From Streptomyces sp. SID13031 (GTDB taxonomy: Bacteria; Actinomycetota; Actinomycetes; Propionibacteriales; Kribbellaceae), in contig NZ_JAAGLV010000026.1 in NCBI RefSeq assembly GCF_010548305.1, forward strand, positions 52,738 through 116,737: DNA of 64,000 bases. The letters are read 5' to 3'. Position 1 is the first letter of the stretch; each line of letters opens with the position of its first letter. Below the pieces are notes generated by a model that saw only the letters and a list, made by a program, of their open reading frames with translations, did no database searches and was not told where the DNA came from. The position numbers and the translations under genes were made by a program. Below, piece after piece: positions 24,650 to 32,661 of the stretch.

Positions 24650-26053
24650 GTGAAGAGCACCGTCGAGTCCTTGAGCCCGACCAAGGTCAAGCTCATCGTC
24701 GAGGTGCCGTTCGAGGAGCTCAAGCCGAGCCTCGACGCGGCGTACCGGAGCATCGGTAGTCAGATCGTCGTACCGGGCTTCCGCAAGGGCAAGATCCCGC
24801 CGCAGGTCATCGACCAGCGGGTCGGGCGCCCTTCGGTGCTCGAAGAGGCGATCAACGACGCGCTGCCGAAGCTGTACTCGCAGGCCGTCCAGGACAACCA
24901 GGTCAAGGCGATCGGCCGGCCCGAGGTCGACGTGACCGAGTTCAACGACAAGGAGAGCCTGCAGTTCTCCGCCGAGGTCGAGGTCCGCCCGGAGATCACC
25001 CTGCCGGACCTCGAGGGTCTCGAGGCCGGCGTCGAGGACATCGCGATCAGCGACGACGAGGTGACCGAGCAGATCGAGGCGCTGCGCCAGCGGTTCGGTG
25101 CGCTGAACCCGGTCGAGCGCGCGGTCGCCGACAAGGACTTCATCACGATCGACCTGTCGGCCACCAAGGACGGCGAGAAGATCGAAGAGGCGCAGGCGAC
25201 CGGCCTGTCCTACCAGGTCGGCAGCGGTCAGCTGCTCGATGGTCTGGACGAGGCCGTCGCAGGGCTGAACGCCGGCGAGTCGAAGACCTTCGTGACCCAG
25301 CTGGTCGGCGGTGAGCTCAAGGGCGAGGACGTCGACGTCGAGGTCACCGTGACGGCGGTCAAGGAGCAGGAGCTGCCCGAGTTCGACGACGACTTCGCGC
25401 AGACCGCGTCGGAGTTCGACACCGCCGAGGAGCTCACCGCTGACGTGCGCACCCGGCTGGAGCGCGGCAAGCGCCTCGAGCAGGCCGGCGACGCGCGCGA
25501 CGCAGTACTCGAGAAGATCCTCACCCTGGTCGAGGTGCCGGTCCCCGAGGGCCTGCTGACCGACGAGCTGGCGGCCCGCCGGGAGAACCTCGAGCAGCAG
25601 CTCGGGTACTCCGGGATGAGCTTCGAGCAGTTCCTCGAGGGCGAGGAGCAGACCGAGGAAGAGTTCGACGAGGACCTGAAGAAGCGCTCCGCGGACGCGA
25701 TCAAGGCGCAGTTCGTGCTCGACCTGGTGGCCGAGCAGCAGGAGCTGAGCGTCAACGACCAGGAGCTGACCGAGCACATCGTCCGGCACGCGCAGCGTTC
25801 CGGTGTCAGCCCCGACCAGTTCGCCCAGCACGCGGTCGAGAACAACCTGGTACCGAGCCTGGTCTCCGAGGTCGTCCGCGGTAAGGCCCTGGCCCACCTG
25901 GTCGAGAACGCCAAGGTCGTAGACGCCTCCGGCAACACCGTCGAGCTGAAGACCCTCCAGCCCGACGGCACCTACGCCGACCCGGAAACCGCTGACGCCA
26001 CCGACGCCGACGCCGCTGACGAGACCCCGGCGGAAGAGCCCGCAAAGGCCTGA
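24650..26053 (+). CDS. tig: Trigger factor, ribosome-associated chaperone
   Basis: A 467-residue trigger factor with three domains: ribosome-binding N-terminus (VKLIVEVPFEELKP; the ribosome-docking GFRKGKIP at about residues 43-50), a central FKBP-type peptidyl-prolyl isomerase domain (about 150-240) and the helical C-terminal chaperone domain, ending in an Asp/Ala/Glu-rich tail. GTG at 24650 is preceded by AAGGAGA at 24634-24640. It folds nascent chains at the ribosome. It stands just before the clpP1P2 operon, as in most bacteria, and ends with a strong terminator. Confidence 0.95.
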   Translation: MKSTVESLSPTKVKLIVEVPFEELKPSLDAAYRSIGSQIVVPGFRKGKIPPQVIDQRVGRPSVLEEAINDALPKLYSQAVQDNQVKAIGRPEVDVTEFNDKESLQFSAEVEVRPEITLPDLEGLEAGVEDIAISDDEVTEQIEALRQRFGALNPVERAVADKDFITIDLSATKDGEKIEEAQATGLSYQVGSGQLLDGLDEAVAGLNAGESKTFVTQLVGGELKGEDVDVEVTVTAVKEQELPEFDDDFAQTASEFDTAEELTADVRTRLERGKRLEQAGDARDAVLEKILTLVEVPVPEGLLTDELAARRENLEQQLGYSGMSFEQFLEGEEQTEEEFDEDLKKRSADAIKAQFVLDLVAEQQELSVNDQELTEHIVRHAQRSGVSPDQFAQHAVENNLVPSLVSEVVRGKALAHLVENAKVVDASGNTVELKTLQPDGTYADPETADATDADAADETPAEEPAKA

Positions 26054-26073
26054 ACCACCTGAACAAGTAGCCA

Positions 26074-26107
26074 ACGGCCCCGGATCCCACAGCGGATCCG
26101 GGGCCGT
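26074..26107 (+). terminator. Terminator of tig
   Basis: ACGGCCCCGGATCC (26074-26087) pairs perfectly with GGATCCGGGGCCGT (26094-26107) across a 6-base loop, 20 bases after the tig stop. Confidence 0.85.
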
Positions 26108-26147
26108 CGGCGTTGTGCCCCGCCTTCCCGCCGTCGACTGCGCGACT

Positions 26148-26200
26148 TTGTGCACGACCTGAGCGAATCCGGGCCCTCAGCTTGCTCAGGTCGTGCACAA
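26148..26200. repeat. 17-bp perfect inverted repeat element
   Basis: TTGTGCACGACCTGAGC (26148-26164) and its exact complement (26184-26200) flank a 19-base spacer. It follows the tig terminator, has no T-run and is unlikely to be the main terminator. It may be a dispersed palindromic (REP-like) element or a regulatory hairpin before clpP1. Confidence 0.6.
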
Positions 26201-26352
26201 GGTGGCTCGCGGGAACCGATATCCACTCCGCTGCGCAAGCCCCGCGCTGTGGTTCGGGTGGGCTCCATGCGCCCGCCCGACGAGCGAGTACCGGTGGGGT
26301 AAAACGCCACCGGAAGTAGGTATTCCGGAGTTAGCTGAGGGCAGATGGCGTG

Positions 26353-26363
26353 CGCCGTGAGCG
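26353..26363. promoter_or_regulatory. ClgR-like operator upstream of clpP1P2
   Basis: On the minus strand the site reads CGCTCACGGCG, matching the actinobacterial ClgR core CGCYNANRGCG, with TGTT before it. It lies 55 bases upstream of the clpP1 start. ClgR activates clp genes during proteotoxic stress in Corynebacterium, Streptomyces and Mycobacterium. Confidence 0.6.
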
Positions 26364-26417
26364 AACAGGTGCCTACCAGCCTTAGGTCTGCCGTCGCGGA
26401 CCAGTAATGTCGGCTTC

Positions 26418-27041
26418 GTGAACGAGACATTTGCAGCCAGCCCCACCGCCGCGGGCGGCACCGGATCCGGCGGACTCGATGACCACATCTACCAGCGCCT
26501 GCTGACCAACCGGATCATTTTCCTGGGGTCAGAGGTTCGCGACGACAACGCGAACGCGATCTGCGCTCAGATGTTGCTCCTCAACGCCGAGGACCCCAAC
26601 AAGGACATCTGGCTGTACATCAACTCACCGGGTGGCTCGGTGGACTCCGGCATGGCGATCTACGACACCATGCAGTGGATCTCCAACGACGTCGCCACGG
26701 TCGGGATGGGCCTCGCGGCCTCGATGGGCCAGTTCCTGCTCTGCGCGGGCGCGAAGGACAAGCGCTTCGCCCTGCCGCACGCGCGGATCATGATGCACCA
26801 GCCTTCCGGCGGCATGGGAGGTACGGCCTCCGACATCAAGATCCAGGCCCAGCAGTCGCTGCACATCAAGGCGCAGCTGTTCAAGCTGATCGCCGAGCAC
26901 ACCGGCCAGCCGCTGGAGCAGGTCGAGACCGACGCCGACCGGGACCGCTGGTTCACCGCGGACCAGGCGAAGGAATACGGCTTCATCGACCACGTCGTGG
27001 CCAGCGCTGCTCAGCTGAGCAGCGGCAGCCCGAACTCCTGA
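26418..27041 (+). CDS. clpP1: ATP-dependent Clp protease proteolytic subunit 1
   Basis: A 207-residue ClpP serine peptidase. The catalytic triad is visible: Ser in LAASMGQFLL, His in RIMMHQPSGG, and Asp in the DADRDRWF segment. The first 19 residues (MNETFAASPTAAGGTGSGG) form a short flexible propeptide-like leader. It assembles with ClpP2 into a double-ring protease fed by ClpX. clpP2 follows 28 bases later. GTG at 26418 is used; a ClgR-like site lies upstream. Confidence 0.94.
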   Translation: MNETFAASPTAAGGTGSGGLDDHIYQRLLTNRIIFLGSEVRDDNANAICAQMLLLNAEDPNKDIWLYINSPGGSVDSGMAIYDTMQWISNDVATVGMGLAASMGQFLLCAGAKDKRFALPHARIMMHQPSGGMGGTASDIKIQAQQSLHIKAQLFKLIAEHTGQPLEQVETDADRDRWFTADQAKEYGFIDHVVASAAQLSSGSPNS

Positions 27042-27069
27042 CCTCTCCTGCGAAACTAAGGACACCAGC

Positions 27070-27681
27070 ATGAACTACTTCATCCCGCAGTGGGAGGAGC
27101 GCACGTCGTACGGCATGCGCCGGATCGACCCCTACACCAAGCTGTTCGAGGACCGGATCATCTTCCTCGGCACCCCGATCACCGACGAGATCGCCAACGC
27201 CGTGATGGCGCAGCTGCTCTGCCTGCAGGCGATGGACTCCGACCGGGACATCAGCATCTACATCAACTCGCCCGGTGGTTCGTTCACGGCGCTGACGGCG
27301 ATCTACGACACGATCCGCTACATCAAGCCGGACGTGCAGACGGTCTGCCTGGGCCAGGCGGCCTCGGCCGCCGCGGTGCTGCTGGCAGCCGGTGCGCCGG
27401 GCAAGCGGCTCGCCCTGCCGAACAGCCGGATCATCATCCACCAGCCGGCCACCGAGGGCACCTACGGGCAGTCCAGCGACATCGAGATCCAGGCGAACGA
27501 GATCCTGCGCCTGCGCGCGCTGCTGGAGAAGATGCTCGCCGAGGCCAGCGGCAAGTCGCACGAAGAGGTTTCGCGTGACATCGAGCGGGACAAGTTCCTG
27601 ACCGCCGACCAGGCGATCGAGTACGGCCTGATCGACGACATCCTGCAGACCCTCAAGGCCCCGGTCCCGGCCGGCGTCTGA
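27070..27681 (+). CDS. clpP2: ATP-dependent Clp protease proteolytic subunit 2
   Basis: A 203-residue ClpP. Triad: Ser in GQAASAAAVLLAAG, His in RIIIHQPATEG, Asp in SRDIERDKF. Like other actinobacterial ClpP2 it shares only part of its sequence with ClpP1 and co-assembles with it in a mixed tetradecamer. AAGGA lies eight bases before ATG at 27070. It is co-transcribed with clpP1. The stop is 200 bases before clpX. Confidence 0.94.
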   Translation: MNYFIPQWEERTSYGMRRIDPYTKLFEDRIIFLGTPITDEIANAVMAQLLCLQAMDSDRDISIYINSPGGSFTALTAIYDTIRYIKPDVQTVCLGQAASAAAVLLAAGAPGKRLALPNSRIIIHQPATEGTYGQSSDIEIQANEILRLRALLEKMLAEASGKSHEEVSRDIERDKFLTADQAIEYGLIDDILQTLKAPVPAGV

Positions 27682-27721
27682 GAACGACCGTTCCGCTTCG
27701 GCGGTACCCAACTGGAAGCCG

Positions 27722-27741
27722 GCACTGTCAAGTGACAGTGC
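27722..27741. promoter_or_regulatory. Palindrome between clpP2 and clpX
   Basis: GCACTGTCA (27722-27730) and TGACAGTGC (27733-27741) form a near-continuous palindrome with a two-base centre, 40 bases after clpP2 and 140 bases before clpX. Its moderate GC content and lack of a T-run suggest an operator rather than a terminator. Confidence 0.5.
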
Positions 27742-27881
27742 GTTCGCCACCGGCGTAGTCACAACGCGTCGGACAGCGCGGCGTTTCGGCCCCTGGCACG
27801 GTACCGTCGAAGCGAGTTCCGGGTGGGTTCCGTTCCCGATTGTTCACCCGGTTCGACTGCTCAGAGAAGGGATCTGTCCCG

Positions 27882-29177
27882 GTGGCACGCATAGGTGACG
27901 GCGGTGATCTGCTCAAATGCTCGTTCTGCGGCAAGAGCCAGAAGCAGGTCAAGAAGCTCATCGCCGGTCCCGGCGTCTACATCTGCGACGAGTGCATCGA
28001 TCTCTGTAACGAGATCATCGAGGAGGAGCTGAACGAGGGCTCCGAGGTCGGTCTGACGGAGCTGCCCAAGCCCCGGGAGATCTACGACTTCCTCAACGCA
28101 TACGTCGTCGGACAGGACGTGGCGAAGAAGGCGCTCGCAGTGGCGGTCTACAACCACTACAAGCGGGTCCGTGACGGGCAGGGCTCCTCGAGCGCCGGCC
28201 GGCACGCCAAGGACGAAGCGGTCGAGCTCGCCAAGTCGAACATCCTGCTGATCGGCCCCACGGGCTGCGGCAAGACCTACCTGGCCCAGACGCTCGCCCG
28301 GATGCTGAACGTCCCGTTCGCGATCGCGGACGCCACGGCGCTGACCGAGGCGGGCTACGTCGGCGAGGACGTCGAGAACATCCTGCTGAAGCTGATCCAG
28401 GCGGCCGACTACGACGTCAAGAAGGCCGAGACCGGGATCATCTACATCGACGAGGTCGACAAGATCGCCCGCAAGAGCGAGAACCCGTCGATCACCCGCG
28501 ATGTCTCCGGCGAGGGTGTCCAGCAGGCGCTGCTGAAGATCCTCGAAGGCACGACGGCCAGCGTTCCGCCGCAGGGCGGCCGCAAGCACCCGCACCAGGA
28601 GTTCATCCAGATCGACACCACCAACGTGCTGTTCATCGTCGGCGGCGCGTTCGCCGGCCTGGACCACATGGTGGAGCAGCGGGTCGGCAAGAAGACGCTC
28701 GGCTTCAACGCCAAGCGCGAGCCGGAGAAGCCGAAGGAACTCAGCGGCTACTCCGACGTGATGCCCGAAGACCTGCTCAAGTTCGGCCTGATCCCCGAGT
28801 TCATCGGCCGGCTGCCGGTCATCACGACGGTCTCCCCGCTGGACCGGGACGCGCTGATCAAGATCCTGTCCGAGCCGAAGAACGCGCTGATCAAGCAGTA
28901 CCGGCGGCTGTTCGAGATCGACAACGTCGAGCTGGAGTTCAGTGACGACTCGATCGAGGCGATCGCGGACCAGGCGCTGCTGCGCGGCACCGGTGCCCGT
29001 GGACTGCGCGCGATCATGGAAGAAGTCCTGCTCAACGTGATGTACGAGGTGCCGAGCCGCGAGGACGTCGCCAAGGTCGTCGTCACCGGCGAGGTCGTCC
29101 TGGAGAACGTCAACCCGACGCTGATCCCGCGCGACCAGATGGTCAACAAGCGCGAGCGCCGCGAGAAGACCGCCTGA
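27882..29177 (+). CDS. clpX: ATP-dependent Clp protease ATP-binding subunit ClpX
   Basis: A 431-residue AAA+ unfoldase. The N-terminal zinc-binding domain has Cys pairs LKCSFCGKSQ and YICDECIDLC; Walker A is GPTGCGKT, Walker B IIYIDEVDKIA, the pore loop GYVGEDVEN and sensor-2 GTGARGLRAI. It unfolds tagged substrates and feeds them to ClpP1P2. GTG at 27882 follows AGAAGGG; the longer frame upstream is not conserved in character. A palindrome 140 bases upstream may control it separately from clpP1P2. Confidence 0.95.
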   Translation: MARIGDGGDLLKCSFCGKSQKQVKKLIAGPGVYICDECIDLCNEIIEEELNEGSEVGLTELPKPREIYDFLNAYVVGQDVAKKALAVAVYNHYKRVRDGQGSSSAGRHAKDEAVELAKSNILLIGPTGCGKTYLAQTLARMLNVPFAIADATALTEAGYVGEDVENILLKLIQAADYDVKKAETGIIYIDEVDKIARKSENPSITRDVSGEGVQQALLKILEGTTASVPPQGGRKHPHQEFIQIDTTNVLFIVGGAFAGLDHMVEQRVGKKTLGFNAKREPEKPKELSGYSDVMPEDLLKFGLIPEFIGRLPVITTVSPLDRDALIKILSEPKNALIKQYRRLFEIDNVELEFSDDSIEAIADQALLRGTGARGLRAIMEEVLLNVMYEVPSREDVAKVVVTGEVVLENVNPTLIPRDQMVNKRERREKTA

Positions 29178-29231
29178 CAAAGCAATCCTCACGACGGGTG
29201 AACCACGTTCGCCCGCTTCACTCCTGAGAGG

Positions 29232-29264
29232 GGCCGGCATCCGCTGACAGGCGGATGACCGGCC
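29232..29264 (+). terminator. Probable clpX terminator
   Basis: GGCCGGCATCCGC pairs with GCGGATGACCGGCC with a one-base bulge, followed by a T-containing stretch, 55 bases after the clpX stop. Confidence 0.6.
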
Positions 29265-29345
29265 TCGTTCTTGTGCCGGACTCGGACCGAGTACTCGCAG
29301 CCATAGCGTCGATGACGTCCCACTCGTCGACCCGCTGGGGAAGTC

Positions 29346-30974
29346 ATGCGTGAGAAAGTCTTGAAGGGCCTCGTCGCCGCAACCGCGGCCGCTGCTCTCG
29401 TAGTACCGAGTGTGGCTCAGGCCGCACCACCCGCTGCCAGTACTGCCGCCAACACCGAGCAACTGGTCGTGCCCAAGATCAATTGGGGGAGCTGCGGCGC
29501 AGAGCCGGGGCTAAAGCCCTTCCAGTGCGCCACTGTGGAGGTCCCCACCGACTACGACCATCCGCGTGGCCCGACGACCACCATCGCCTTGACCCGGCTG
29601 CCCGCCAGCGACCCGGCTCATCGCATCGGCACCCTGTTCACCAACCCGGGCGGCCCTGGTGGCCCGGGCGTCGACTTCGTCCAGCAGGTGGGGCAGTACG
29701 CCTACACGCCGCAGGTACGGGCGCAGTTCGACATCCTCGGCTTCGACCCGCGGGGCGTCGGCAAGTCGGACCCGGCGACCTGCTTCCGGACCGAGGCCGA
29801 GGAGCAGGCTGTGCTGAACACTCAGCCGGCCTTCCCCTACACGCGGGCTGAAGAGCGCGCCTACACCGCGTGGAGCGTCAAGGTGGGCCTGACCTGTGCA
29901 GCCACCTCAGGCGACAAGCTGGCGCACATGTCGACGGCGAACGTTGCCCGTGACATGGATCTTCTCCGCCAGTCGGTCGGCGACGACAAGCTGAGCTACG
30001 TCGGCTACTCCTACGGCACCTACCTCGGCGCCACCTACGCGAAGCTGTTCCCCACGAAGATCCGAGCGCTGGTCCTCGACGGGACGCTCAACCCGCCCTG
30101 GTACTCCGGTTCGGATGGCGACCGGCGCCCGGTCGGCGTCCGGTTCCGCCAGGGTGACGGCGCCGCGGCAGCCTTCGCGCAGTTCAAGGCGGAGTGCAAG
30201 AAGGCCGGGCCGGACAAGTGTTCGCTGGCCAGGCTGGGCGATCCGTCGACGGTCGTCGAGAACCTCTTCGAGCGACTCAAGACCAGCCCAGCCGTCGTGA
30301 CCCTGCCGGACGGGAGCACGACCACGGTGACCTACCAGATCGCTGTGGCGGTGGGCTTCGAGAACATGTACGACCCGGCGGGCTGGTCGGCACTCGCCGA
30401 CATGTACAGCCAGATCGCGGTACGAGGTAAGAGCAAGGCCATGCGGCTGAAGGCACCTGCCGCTCTGGTCGAGTGGAGCAAGCACAAGGAGGAGTACTCC
30501 TCGCTGGCGCAGGGAATGCAGCCCTGCATCGAGACGCCGCCAACGGGACGGCCGCTGGCTTACCCGGCATACGCCGATGCGGCCGACCAGGCCGCGCCCC
30601 ACTTCGGCCGACTGCGCGCCTGGCTCGGACAGCCGTGCGAGTTCGTCCCGATCCGGGACACCGACGCGTTCAAGGGTCCGTGGCCGAACAAGGTGAAGGA
30701 GCCGGTACTGGTCATCGGCACCCGGTACGACCCAGCGACTCCGTACGAGGCCACTCGCCCGTACTCCGACCTCTACCCGGACGCGCGGATGCTCACCATC
30801 GAGGGCTACGGCCACACCACGCTCTTCAAGAGCACCTGCGCCGACGCTCGCATCACGGAGTACCTGACGCAGCTCAAGGCACCCGCTGACGGCAGTACCT
30901 GTCAGCAGGACCGAAAGCCGTTCGATCCTGGATCAGCTGCGAAGAAACTGACCCAGGAGGTCGTTGTCCACTAG
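29346..30974 (+). CDS. Secreted alpha/beta-hydrolase, tripeptidyl aminopeptidase (Tap/SlpD-like)
   Basis: A 542-residue secreted hydrolase. The signal peptide is MREKVLKGLVAATAAAALVV... ending in AQA. The alpha/beta-hydrolase triad is visible: Ser in VGYSYGTYLG (about residue 222), Asp in GTRYDPATP (about 464) and His in GYGHTT (about 490); the oxyanion region is NPGGPGGPGVDF. A large lid domain and a cysteine-rich C-terminal TAP-like domain (CADARITEYLTQL) match the Streptomyces tripeptidyl aminopeptidases and mycobacterial Rv2223c-type proteins. It trims tripeptides from secreted proteins or releases other acyl groups. GGGGAAG precedes the ATG. Confidence 0.87.
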   Translation: MREKVLKGLVAATAAAALVVPSVAQAAPPAASTAANTEQLVVPKINWGSCGAEPGLKPFQCATVEVPTDYDHPRGPTTTIALTRLPASDPAHRIGTLFTNPGGPGGPGVDFVQQVGQYAYTPQVRAQFDILGFDPRGVGKSDPATCFRTEAEEQAVLNTQPAFPYTRAEERAYTAWSVKVGLTCAATSGDKLAHMSTANVARDMDLLRQSVGDDKLSYVGYSYGTYLGATYAKLFPTKIRALVLDGTLNPPWYSGSDGDRRPVGVRFRQGDGAAAAFAQFKAECKKAGPDKCSLARLGDPSTVVENLFERLKTSPAVVTLPDGSTTTVTYQIAVAVGFENMYDPAGWSALADMYSQIAVRGKSKAMRLKAPAALVEWSKHKEEYSSLAQGMQPCIETPPTGRPLAYPAYADAADQAAPHFGRLRAWLGQPCEFVPIRDTDAFKGPWPNKVKEPVLVIGTRYDPATPYEATRPYSDLYPDARMLTIEGYGHTTLFKSTCADARITEYLTQLKAPADGSTCQQDRKPFDPGSAAKKLTQEVVVH

Positions 30975-31111
30975 GGCAAGGTGTAGGAAAGTTACCAAGC
31001 TTTGGGGAGTATGGGCACGAACCGCCCCAATCGTGAGGTTCTCCGGCCGGATCCGTCGTATTCATCCGTCCGGAGGGCCGCGCGCCATCCGCACCTCGGA
31101 AGGTGAGGCCC

Positions 31112-32650
31112 ATGAAACCCATCAGTCGTCGAACCCTTGTCCTCGGCGGACTCGCGACGGCAGGTGCTACCGCACTGCCCGCCCGCTCCAGCATCATCAC
31201 CGCCACTGCAGCCGTCCCGTACCCGTTCCAGCTGGGTGTCGCCTCCGGTGAGCCCGACGCCGGCAGCGTCGTCCTCTGGACCCGCCTGGCCCCGTCGCCG
31301 CTCAATGCGGACGGCCAGGGCGGCATGGCCAACGCCAATGTCGTCGTTGACTGGCAGGTGTCGACCACCGAGTCCTTCAGCACGCTGGTCACCTCAGGGA
31401 CGGTCACTGCGACGTACGGCGCCGCACACTCGGTCCACGCCATCGCGAACGGCCTCAACCCCGACTTCGACTACTTCTACCGCTTCCGCGCCCAGGGACA
31501 CGTCTCACCCGTCGGCCGCACCCGTACTGCGCCCGCAGCGGGTACCAACGGCCGTGACCTCGTTATGGCGTTCACCTCCTGCGCGCACTACGAGGAGGGC
31601 TACTACACGGCGTACCGCCGGATGGCTGAGGACAACCCGGGCCTCATCCTGTTCCTCGGCGACTACATCTACGAGTACCCCGCTACTACTGGCCGGACGC
31701 GACTCCACCTCGGTGCTACGGAGATCACGACACTGGCCGACTACCGGCGTCGCTATGCGCAGTACAAGTCGGACCCGGACCTGCAGGCGGCGCACGCAGC
31801 CGCGCCGTGGATCGTAGTACCGGACGACCACGAGGTGGAGAACAACTACGCCGGAACGGTACGGGCCGACAGCACGCCCTCGCTGACGGCGGCGCAATGG
31901 ACCGCTCGGCGTACTGCGGCGTACCAGGCGTACTACGAGAACATGCCGCTGCGGCCGGCGCAGGCCAACAGTGGCAACTCCATCCCGCTGTACCGGCGTA
32001 TGCCGTGGGGCAAGCTCGCCACCTTCCACATGCTCGACACCAGGCAGTACCGCAACGACCAGGCGTGTGGGGACGGCTGGAAGATCTGCTCGGACGCGGA
32101 TCTGGCCTCGCGCAGCCTGCCCGGCAATACTCAGGAGACCTGGCTCCTCAACGGTCTCGCCCAGCACACCGGTACCTGGGACATCATCGGGCAGCAGGTG
32201 TTCTTCGCCCGGCGCTTCAACTCGACCGGGGCGAGCATGGACTCGTGGGACGGGTACCGGGCTTCGCGGGCCCGGATCCAGCAGGGCTGGCTCGACCGTG
32301 GCACCCGGAACCCGGTAGTGCTCACCGGCGACGTCCACCGCGCCTGGGGCAACAACCTGATGGCCGACTACAACAACGCGAACTCGGCAGTGATCGGCAG
32401 CGAGCTCGTCACCAGCTCGGCCACCTCCTCTGGCGACGGTGACGCCACCACGGCGATCCCGGACGTCGGGACCAACCCGTGGCTGAAGTTCTACAGCAAC
32501 CGTCGCGGCTACATCCGTACGACGGTGACTCCGACCCAGCTGCGGGCGGACTTCCGCGGCGTGGCGAAGGTGTCGGAGCACGACTCGCCGGTGTCGACGC
32601 TGAAGTCGTTCGTGATCGAAGAAGGCCAACCCGGCCTTCAGGCCGTCTGA
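31112..32650 (+). CDS. PhoD-like alkaline phosphatase/phosphodiesterase, Tat-exported
   Basis: A 512-residue PhoD-family enzyme. The leader MKPISRRTLVLGGLATAG is a clear twin-arginine signal. Metal-binding motifs are LILFLGDYIYEYP, VVPDDHEVENNYAG and LTGDVHRAWGNN. PhoD enzymes release phosphate from esters outside the cell and usually bind Ca/Fe. I chose ATG at 31112 with AAGG at 31100 rather than GTG at 31103. The next gene follows after 11 bases and is probably co-transcribed. Confidence 0.88.
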   Translation: MKPISRRTLVLGGLATAGATALPARSSIITATAAVPYPFQLGVASGEPDAGSVVLWTRLAPSPLNADGQGGMANANVVVDWQVSTTESFSTLVTSGTVTATYGAAHSVHAIANGLNPDFDYFYRFRAQGHVSPVGRTRTAPAAGTNGRDLVMAFTSCAHYEEGYYTAYRRMAEDNPGLILFLGDYIYEYPATTGRTRLHLGATEITTLADYRRRYAQYKSDPDLQAAHAAAPWIVVPDDHEVENNYAGTVRADSTPSLTAAQWTARRTAAYQAYYENMPLRPAQANSGNSIPLYRRMPWGKLATFHMLDTRQYRNDQACGDGWKICSDADLASRSLPGNTQETWLLNGLAQHTGTWDIIGQQVFFARRFNSTGASMDSWDGYRASRARIQQGWLDRGTRNPVVLTGDVHRAWGNNLMADYNNANSAVIGSELVTSSATSSGDGDATTAIPDVGTNPWLKFYSNRRGYIRTTVTPTQLRADFRGVAKVSEHDSPVSTLKSFVIEEGQPGLQAV

Positions 32651-32661
32651 GGGGATCAGCG

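Larger units (their letters stand above)
26054..26417. other. 364-base intergenic region between tig and clpP1
   Basis: The region holds the tig terminator (26074-26107), a 17-bp inverted repeat element (26148-26200) and a ClgR-like box (26353-26363). I see no convincing protein-coding frame in it. Confidence 0.7.

Noticed and set aside
29195..29215. Second hairpin after clpX (CGGGTGAAC with GTTCGCCCG)
   Set aside because: A mismatched 9-bp arm pair with a three-base loop, weaker than the terminator 20 bases further on; not listed separately.
31000..31111. Riboswitch before the PhoD gene
   Set aside because: I looked for known conserved cores and saw none; the stretch looks like an ordinary promoter and leader.
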